Shown one piece after another: positions 59,383 through 64,000 of a DNA stretch of 64,000 bases. Numbering within the stretch: the first letter of the stretch is position 1; each line of letters starts with the position of its first letter. Under the pieces are notes generated by a model. The model was not told where the DNA came from, searched no databases, and saw nothing but the letters and a program-made list of their open reading frames with translations. Both the position numbers and the translations under genes were made by a program. The stretch comes from Chloroflexi bacterium 54-19 (GTDB lineage Bacteria > Chloroflexota > Chloroflexia > Chloroheliales > Chloroheliaceae): NCBI GenBank assembly GCA_001898225.1, contig MKTJ01000037.1, positions 29,003 through 93,002 of the forward strand, in the 5' to 3' direction.

Positions 59383-59838
59383 ATGGTTACAACCGTTTCA
59401 GGCGACTTGTTAGAATCAAAGGCTCAAACGCTGGTTAATGCTGTTAACTGCCAGGGCGTAATGGGTAAAGGTATCGCTCTTCAATTTAAGAAGCGTTTTC
59501 CGGCCATGTTTGCCGATTATGCGGCCCAGTGCGACCGAAGCGAGGTCAAACTCGGCGAACCTTATATTTTTAAATCAGCCTCCGGCCCCTGGATTTTGAA
59601 TTTCCCGACCAAAAACCACTGGCGAGACCGCTCCTACCTGAAAGATATTGTTAAGGGTCTGGAATATCTGCTGGCCTATTACCGCGAAATGGGCATCTCC
59701 TCGATGGCGGTCCCGGCTTTAGGGTGTGGCGCAGGCGGGCTGGAATGGGAGGAAGTTGGCCCGGTTCTTTACGAATATCTGGGTAAAATGGCTATTCCGG
59801 TAGAACTTTACGCCCCGGTTGAAACAAATTTGAGGTAA
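59383..59838 (+). CDS. DarG-like macro domain protein, single-domain
   Basis: A 151-residue macro domain. The ADP-ribose site is GDLLESKAQTLVNAVNCQGVMGKGIALQFK-type; key residues are NAVNCQGVMGKG (about 18-29) and PALGCGAGGLEW (about 110-121). The N-C-x-G-V-M-G-K-G-x-A-L-Q-F pattern is that of DarG and TARG1, which remove ADP-ribose from DNA or proteins. DarG normally has a second C-terminal domain and a DarT toxin gene upstream; here both are missing, and the upstream gene is a membrane transferase. Confidence 0.87.
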   Translation: MVTTVSGDLLESKAQTLVNAVNCQGVMGKGIALQFKKRFPAMFADYAAQCDRSEVKLGEPYIFKSASGPWILNFPTKNHWRDRSYLKDIVKGLEYLLAYYREMGISSMAVPALGCGAGGLEWEEVGPVLYEYLGKMAIPVELYAPVETNLR

Positions 59839-59960
59839 GCTACGTATATAGGCTAGAAGATTTGAGCCACCTACAACTTTCTTTTCTAACCTCCTTCTAA
59901 TTTTAATCGCCTTATAGTTTCTCTTACGTCGTGAAAAGAGTAAAATCCGGGGTCAATGGC

Positions 59961-59989
59961 TTGACAAGTGGGGGCCAAAGCAGTATAAT
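59961..59989 (+). promoter_or_regulatory. Near-consensus promoter of the rpsL operon
   Basis: TTGACA (59961-59966) and TATAAT (59984-59989) with exactly 17 bases between them. Transcription would start near 59996, leaving a leader of about 150 bases before rpsL. The rest of 59839-60145 holds only the small ORF at 60053. Confidence 0.9.
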
Positions 59990-60052
59990 CCCTACTTGCA
60001 CTTAGCTAACTGTCACTTGGATTAAACAAATGGCTCTTGGGCCTTTTTTAAT

Positions 60053-60145
60053 GTGAGTCGCAGGAAACGGGCCGGTAAACGGAACAGTCGGCCAGAAATT
60101 GAGGATGGCCCGGATAAAAGGCCACAGACCCAGGAGGAAGTTTAG
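60053..60145 (+). CDS. Possible 30-codon leader ORF abutting rpsL
   Basis: GTG at 60053 opens a 30-codon frame coding for a highly basic peptide (VSRRKRAGKRNSR) with an acidic end. Its TAG at 60143-60145 is followed with no gap by the TTG start of rpsL at 60146, so ribosomes ending here could re-initiate. Its last codons contain the GGAGGAAG ribosome site of rpsL. No clear Shine-Dalgarno precedes the GTG, so it could be chance. It lies in the leader of a strong promoter. Confidence 0.35.
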   Translation: MSRRKRAGKRNSRPEIEDGPDKRPQTQEEV

Positions 60146-60592
60146 TTGCCTACTATTAACCAGTTGGTGCGAAAAGGCCGCAAGGCAACCATCAAAAAGA
60201 CCAAAGCACCGGCTTTACGCTTTATCTTGAACTCGTTGCAGGGCAAGACTACGCGCGGTCGGGGTGCCCCGCAGAAACGCGGCGTTTGCACCCAGGTGCG
60301 TACCATGACCCCCAAGAAACCGAACTCGGCGCTTCGTAAAATTGCCCGCGTGCGCTTGTCGAACGGCATGGAAGTAACCGCTTACATTCCGGGCGAAGGC
60401 CATAACCTCCAGGAACACTCGGTAGTCCTTATTCGCGGTGGCCGCGTTAAAGACTTGCCGGGCGTGCGCTACCACATTGTGCGTGGCGCGTTGGATACCC
60501 AGGGCGTTAAGGACCGCAAGCAAGCCCGTTCCAAGTACGGCACCAAGGTTGCCAAGGGTAAGGGCGCTGCTCCGGCCAAGAAGGGCCGCTAG
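60146..60592 (+). CDS. rpsL: Ribosomal protein S12
   Basis: A 148-residue S12 beginning at TTG with AGGAGGAAG seven bases upstream. Signatures are PQKRGVC (42-48), [11 protein letters not shown] (55-65) and [10 protein letters not shown] (101-110), including the Asp103 that RimO would methylthiolate; the rimO gene is present at 23516. About 14 extra residues ([14 protein letters not shown]) separate PAL from PQKRGVC compared with E. coli, and a Lys/Gly/Ala tail is added. First gene of the str operon. Confidence 0.97.
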   Translation: MPTINQLVRKGRKATIKKTKAPALRFILNSLQGKTTRGRGAPQKRGVCTQVRTMTPKKPNSALRKIARVRLSNGMEVTAYIPGEGHNLQEHSVVLIRGGRVKDLPGVRYHIVRGALDTQGVKDRKQARSKYGTKVAKGKGAAPAKKGR

Positions 60593-60633
60593 TCTCCCGG
60601 TGGTTTTCGCCACCTTTGCAGGATATTAAAAGC

Positions 60634-60878
60634 CGGGTAATTTTGTTTAACTCTCTGTAGCTGCACCGCAGATCAGGTCGAAATTACCCGCCAGGCTCAA
60701 TCTTCCACTGGTTTACGCCACAAGATTGAGCAGCCACTCCGCCAAAACGCTACATACCAGTAGTGACCGGGCGGACAATGGCGGAAGTCCAGGTTTACCA
60801 GCCAGGTAAGCGGGGCTTCAACAGGCAAATAAAGCCAACCTCCAGCAAAATAGCCCCTCCGTTTTCATGGGCTATTTT
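60634..60878 (+). ncRNA. Structured RNA element ending in a terminator, unidentified
   Basis: This stretch between rpsL and rpsG holds at least six strong stems: CGGGTAATTT (60634-60643) with AAATTACCCG (60681-60690); GCTCAATCTT (60695-60704) with AAGATTGAGC (60722-60731); CCGCC (60739-60743) with GGCGG at 60770-60774 or 60780-60784; CGCTAC (60748-60753) with GTAGTG (60760-60765); GTTTACC (60793-60799) with GGTAAGC (60805-60811); and GGCTT (60814-60818) with AAGCC (60832-60836). The element closes with a perfect intrinsic terminator (60847-60878). No ORF is present. I recognise no RNA family. It could be a riboswitch-like attenuator for rpsG-fusA or an independent small RNA. I see no tRNA, SRP or T-box features. 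Confidence 0.5.
60847..60878 (+). terminator. Intrinsic terminator between rpsL and rpsG
   Basis: Stem AAAATAGCCC / GGGCTATTTT with a 12-base loop and T run, about 245 bases before rpsG. A terminator inside the str operon is unusual and implies either readthrough control or a separate promoter for rpsG-fusA. Confidence 0.8.
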
Positions 60879-60987
60879 TGTGCGAAGCGCGAAGAAAAGA
60901 AGGGCTTTGTAACGAGGTGGTTGATTTGCGGTAGGGTCATTAATCCGGTGGAAATTCCGCAGGGAAATGCTACTCTACCAATTTTTG

Positions 60988-61007
60988 CGCGTTTGAAACA
61001 AAACGCG
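60988..61007. repeat. Hairpin upstream of rpsG
   Basis: CGCGTTT (60988-60994) and AAACGCG (61001-61007) form a perfect small hairpin in the rpsG leader. A weak TTGACG with CATACG (61019-61047) lies just after it. Confidence 0.3.
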
Positions 61008-61122
61008 TTTGCCGTTTATTGACGAGGGTGGGGTGGGCAATCATACGCCTGCTGCCTCCAGCCGGTCTTGGCCGGTTCGCCTGATGTATATGCAGGTCTC
61101 ATTCTAAAGGAGAAAGTTACCA

Positions 61123-61593
61123 ATGCCGCGAAGAGCGAGAGTTCAGCGCCGGGAAACTGTACCGGACGCCATCTATAAAAGCCGGACCATCACCAAATTC
61201 ACCAACAAAATCATGAAGGGTGGCAAAAAGGGCCTGGCCGAGCGCATTATGTACGATATGCTCGAACTGGTAGGCACCCAGACCAACCGCGACTCGATGG
61301 AAGTATTCGAGCAGGCCATGCGCAACGCTACGCCGGTCCTCGAAGTTAAACCCAAGCGCGTTGGTGGTGCCACTTTGCAGGTGCCGGTGGACATAAAGGG
61401 CGAACGCCGCCAGTCCCTGGCGATCCGCTGGTTGCTCCGTTCGGCCCGTGCCCGCACCGGTCACAGCATGTCCGAGAAACTCGCCGCCGAAGTGATTGAC
61501 GCCGCTAACAATACCGGCGCGACCATCAAACGCCGCGAAGATACCCACAAGATGGCCGAAGCTAACAAGGCTTACGCTCATTACAAGTGGTAG
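61123..61593 (+). CDS. rpsG: Ribosomal protein S7
   Basis: A 156-residue S7, the standard length. It starts MPRRARVQRRETVPD and contains KIMKGGKKGLAERIMYDMLE (about residues 29-48), NATPVLEVKPKRVGGATLQV (about 67-86) and the C-terminal DTHKMAEANKAYAHYKW. An AAAGGAG lies nine bases ahead of the ATG. Position 3' of rpsL and 5' of fusA is conserved in nearly all bacteria. Binds the 3' domain of 16S rRNA and starts head assembly. Confidence 0.98.
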   Translation: MPRRARVQRRETVPDAIYKSRTITKFTNKIMKGGKKGLAERIMYDMLELVGTQTNRDSMEVFEQAMRNATPVLEVKPKRVGGATLQVPVDIKGERRQSLAIRWLLRSARARTGHSMSEKLAAEVIDAANNTGATIKRREDTHKMAEANKAYAHYKW

Positions 61594-61760
61594 AAATTTA
61601 CCAGTCAGTCGCCAGCCTCGAACGCCAAAGACGCTGACCATCTGGTGGTTGACAGCTAACGGCCCTTGGGTTAGCAGATACAAATGAAGTAACAAATTTG
61701 TTGTCAGCATCTGGTCCTCAAACTGGTTACTGACTTCCGACAAAGTAAATGGAGGTTCCT

Positions 61761-63848
61761 GTGGCAGCCGATACTGCTCTGGATAAATTAAAGAAAACTC
61801 GTAACATTGGGATTATTGCTCACATTGACGCCGGTAAAACGACGACAACCGAGCGTATTCTCTATTACACCGGTCTGGTCCACAAAATCGGTGAGGTACA
61901 CGAAGGCGCTGCGACCATGGACTTTATGGCCCAGGAACGCGAGCGCGGTATTACCATCACAGCCGCGGCGACCACCTGTTTCTGGCAGGACCACCGGATC
62001 AACATTATTGATACTCCCGGTCACGTAGACTTTACCGTCGAAGTGCAGCGGTCGCTCCGCGTACTCGATGGCGGCGTCGTCGTTTTCGACGGTGTAGCCG
62101 GTGTGGAACCGCAGTCGGAAACGGTCTGGCGTCAGGCCGACCAGTACGGTGTGCCCCGCATCTGCTTCGCCAACAAAATGGACCGCACCGGCGCCAGCTT
62201 CTACCGCACCTTCGATATGATTATCGAGCGGTTGGGCGCGAACCCGGTCGCTATCCAGTTGCCTATCGGCCTGGAGCAGAATTTCCGGGGTATCGTTGAC
62301 CTTATCGAAAATAAGGCTATTATCTACACCGACGACCAGGGTAAAACCATGGCTTCGACCGAAATCCCTGAGAACATGGTCGAAGAAGTCAAAAAGATGC
62401 GCGAGACTATGGTCGAGAAAATCGCCGAGACCGACGAAGAACTGACCATGCTTTACCTGGAAGGCGAAGAAATCAGCGCCGAACAACTGCACACCGCCCT
62501 GCGGAATGCCGTTATCGCCCGCAAAATCGTGCCGGTCCTGTGCGGTTCTGCCCTTAAAAACAAGGGTGTCCAGCCGCTGCTCGACGCGATTGTCGCTTAC
62601 CTGCCTTCCCCGCTCGACAAGCCCCCGGTGGTCGGGATTAACCCTGAAACCGAGGAAGAAGAAGACCGCCCGCTCGACCCGAATCAGCCGTTCTCGGCCC
62701 TGGCCTTCAAGATTGTCGCCGACCCCTATGGCCGGTTGGCCTTCTTCCGGGTCTATAGTGGCAAGGTCCGCACTGGCTCTTACATCCTGAACAGCACCAA
62801 GGACAAGCGCGAACGCATCGGTCGTATCGTCCGGTTACACGCCGACAAGCGTGAAGACGTGGAAGAAGTAACCGCCGGTGACATCGCTGCTATGGTCGGT
62901 CTGAAGGACACCTTCACCGGGGACACGCTCTGCGACCCCGAACACCCGATTATCCTGGAGCGCATCACCTTTCCTGAACCGGTTATTGACCAGTCGCTCG
63001 AACCGAAGACCAAAGCTGACCAGGATAAGATGGGTATCGCCCTGCAGAAACTGGCGGAAGAAGACCCGACTTTCCGGGTTCGCACCGACGAGGATAGCGG
63101 CCAGACCATTATCTCCGGTATGGGCGAATTGCACCTTGAAATCATCGTGGACCGCATGAAACGCGAGTTTCGGGTGGAAGCGAACGTAGGTCGCCCGCAG
63201 GTGGCTTACCGCGAAACCATCCAGGGTACCGCCCGTGCGGAAGGCCGCTTCGTCCGGCAGTCCGGTGGTAAAGGCCAGTACGGTCACGTCTGGATTACCG
63301 TCGAGCCAAACGAACGCGGTAAAGGCTTTGAATTCATCAACGGTATCGTTGGTGGTATCATCCCCCGCGAATATATTCCGGGCGTCGAACAGGGTATCCG
63401 CGAAGCTCTCAAAAACGGCATTATCGCCGGGTTCCCGGTGATTGACGTAAAGGTGAAACTGGTGGACGGCTCCTATCACGAAGTTGATAGCTCCGTGGAC
63501 GCCTTCAAGATTGCCGGTTCGATGGCTATCAAGAGTGCCGTGAATAAAGCAACGCCGGTACTGTTAGAGCCGATTATGAAAGTGGAAGTTACCACCCCCG
63601 AAGAATTCCTTGGTACTATCCTGGGCGACTTGAACAGTCGCCGCGGTATGGTCCTTGGTTCCGACAATCGCGGTGGTAATACCCAGGTCATCTCGGCCTA
63701 CGTCCCGCTTTCCGAAATGTTCGGTTACGTGAACAACCTGCGTGGCAGCACCCAGGGCCGGGCCAGTTACTCGATGGAATTCGACCACTACGACCCGTTG
63801 CCTCGCACCTTGCAGGAAGAAATTGTCAAGAAGATGCGTGGAGAGTAG
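61761..63848 (+). CDS. fusA: Elongation factor G
   Basis: A 695-residue translational GTPase if it starts at GTG 61761. The ATG at 61749 would read through GGAGG, which fits better as the ribosome-binding site for the GTG (five-base spacing), so I prefer the GTG. GTP motifs are [11 protein letters not shown] (about 17-27), [23 protein letters not shown] and NKMDRTGA. Domains II-V follow, ending with [15 protein letters not shown]. Length and motifs are typical of bacterial EF-G1. It moves tRNAs during translocation and recycles ribosomes. Confidence 0.97.
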   Translation: MAADTALDKLKKTRNIGIIAHIDAGKTTTTERILYYTGLVHKIGEVHEGAATMDFMAQERERGITITAAATTCFWQDHRINIIDTPGHVDFTVEVQRSLRVLDGGVVVFDGVAGVEPQSETVWRQADQYGVPRICFANKMDRTGASFYRTFDMIIERLGANPVAIQLPIGLEQNFRGIVDLIENKAIIYTDDQGKTMASTEIPENMVEEVKKMRETMVEKIAETDEELTMLYLEGEEISAEQLHTALRNAVIARKIVPVLCGSALKNKGVQPLLDAIVAYLPSPLDKPPVVGINPETEEEEDRPLDPNQPFSALAFKIVADPYGRLAFFRVYSGKVRTGSYILNSTKDKRERIGRIVRLHADKREDVEEVTAGDIAAMVGLKDTFTGDTLCDPEHPIILERITFPEPVIDQSLEPKTKADQDKMGIALQKLAEEDPTFRVRTDEDSGQTIISGMGELHLEIIVDRMKREFRVEANVGRPQVAYRETIQGTARAEGRFVRQSGGKGQYGHVWITVEPNERGKGFEFINGIVGGIIPREYIPGVEQGIREALKNGIIAGFPVIDVKVKLVDGSYHEVDSSVDAFKIAGSMAIKSAVNKATPVLLEPIMKVEVTTPEEFLGTILGDLNSRRGMVLGSDNRGGNTQVISAYVPLSEMFGYVNNLRGSTQGRASYSMEFDHYDPLPRTLQEEIVKKMRGE

Positions 63849-63858
63849 GGATTAGCGA

Positions 63859-63906
63859 TAGTATTTAGCTATCAGGTAAATATTAAAACGTGATAGCTAA
63901 ATACTA
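63859..63906. terminator. Long perfect inverted repeat after fusA
   Basis: TAGTATTTAGCTATCA (63859-63874) and TGATAGCTAAATACTA (63891-63906) are exact inverse arms of 16 bases with a 16-base loop. The T-rich follow-up is short. It may terminate fusA transcription, or attenuate it before a downstream gene; an AAGGAG lies at the window's right edge. Confidence 0.5.
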
Positions 63907-64000
63907 ACTTTTCTGAAATTTTTAACCGTTTTCTAACGTATTAATCAGGTTGCTAAGAAACAAAAGCAAACTTGATAAAAAATAAGTTTTTAAGGAGATG

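Noticed and set aside
57402..59838. Complete DarTG toxin-antitoxin system
   Set aside because: The gene before the macro domain is a membrane glycosyltransferase-like protein and no DarT-type ADP-ribosyltransferase is present.
60634..60880. SRP RNA, 6S RNA, T-box or tRNA in the rpsL-rpsG spacer
   Set aside because: The GGAAG near 60783 is not in the SRP tetraloop context, no T-box sequence or anticodon/TPsiC arrangement is present, and no long two-armed 6S fold was seen. I keep only an unidentified structured element.
61749..61760. ATG start of fusA
   Set aside because: It overlaps GGAGG, which is better placed as the ribosome site for GTG 61761. The difference is four residues and uncertain.
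1..64000. CRISPR array, prophage or insertion sequence
   Set aside because: I saw no regularly spaced direct repeats, integrase, transposase or phage structural gene anywhere in the window.

Overview
The window looks like a chromosome segment from a member of the Chloroflexota or a close relative; this is inference, not a database match. The reasons are an extracellular glycoside hydrolase carrying two copies of a roughly 80-residue repeat (core FGYP, TEEF, QYFERNRFEYHPE) that I associate with Chloroflexota proteins, a glucosyl-3-phosphoglycerate synthase fused to stress-protein domains, a ribosomal protein S12 with an inserted segment, and many MoxR/DUF58/VWA and multi-pass GT-C proteins. 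Base composition is moderately GC-rich in genes, with AT-rich intergenic DNA. I saw no tRNA, rRNA, CRISPR array, transposase or phage gene.

Layout. 1-1794: a leftward three-gene cluster (lipoprotein, unknown, ATP-grasp glutathionylspermidine-synthase-like) resembling ygiB-ygiC. 2088-4227: tyrA and two unknown genes. 4228-7607: the replication origin region, with solitary dnaA between two clusters of DnaA-box-like sites; dnaN is not adjacent. 7608-22768: a long leftward block with BatA-like VWA protein, DUF58 protein, S41 protease, MoxR ATPase, a Gln/Gly-rich membrane protein, an ABC-2 transporter, a kinase-like phosphotransferase, a large GldG-like exported protein and a PH-domain membrane protein, probably envelope functions. 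22800-27069: pgsA, rimO, yajQ and rodZ. 27478-31068: acetyltransferase, methyltransferase, an ATPase-type regulator and a low-complexity stress-like protein with a striking promoter element. 31145-39613: leftward carbohydrate and envelope genes (GH18, USP-GpgS fusion, GT4, PspA, GT9 fusion). 39795-45240: exporter and kinase pair, tandem SMI1/KNR4 genes, Fpg/Nei glycosylase, YhdH-type reductase. 45516-59342: polysaccharide-type genes (tandem GT-C duplicates, GT2, phosphatase, rfbD, two more GT-C proteins) interrupted by an orphan NuoH-like plus ferredoxin pair, xseB, a HARP-like protein and an AT-rich GNAT gene. 59383-59838: a DarG-like macro domain without its toxin. 59961-64000: the str operon rpsL-rpsG-fusA behind a near-consensus promoter.

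The strongest unexplained signals are (i) a densely structured 245-base element ending in an intrinsic terminator between rpsL and rpsG, with mutually exclusive pairings, (ii) a 30-codon ORF whose stop abuts the TTG start of rpsL, (iii) a CGTTSAACG repeat family at the 3' ends of at least four genes, (iv) DnaA-box clusters on both sides of dnaA, (v) a sigma-54-like or palindromic site upstream of the 30436 gene, and (vi) an unannotated 29-codon ORF upstream of the orphan NuoH-like/ferredoxin pair.

All functional calls come from reading motifs by eye; no searches or folding programs were run.
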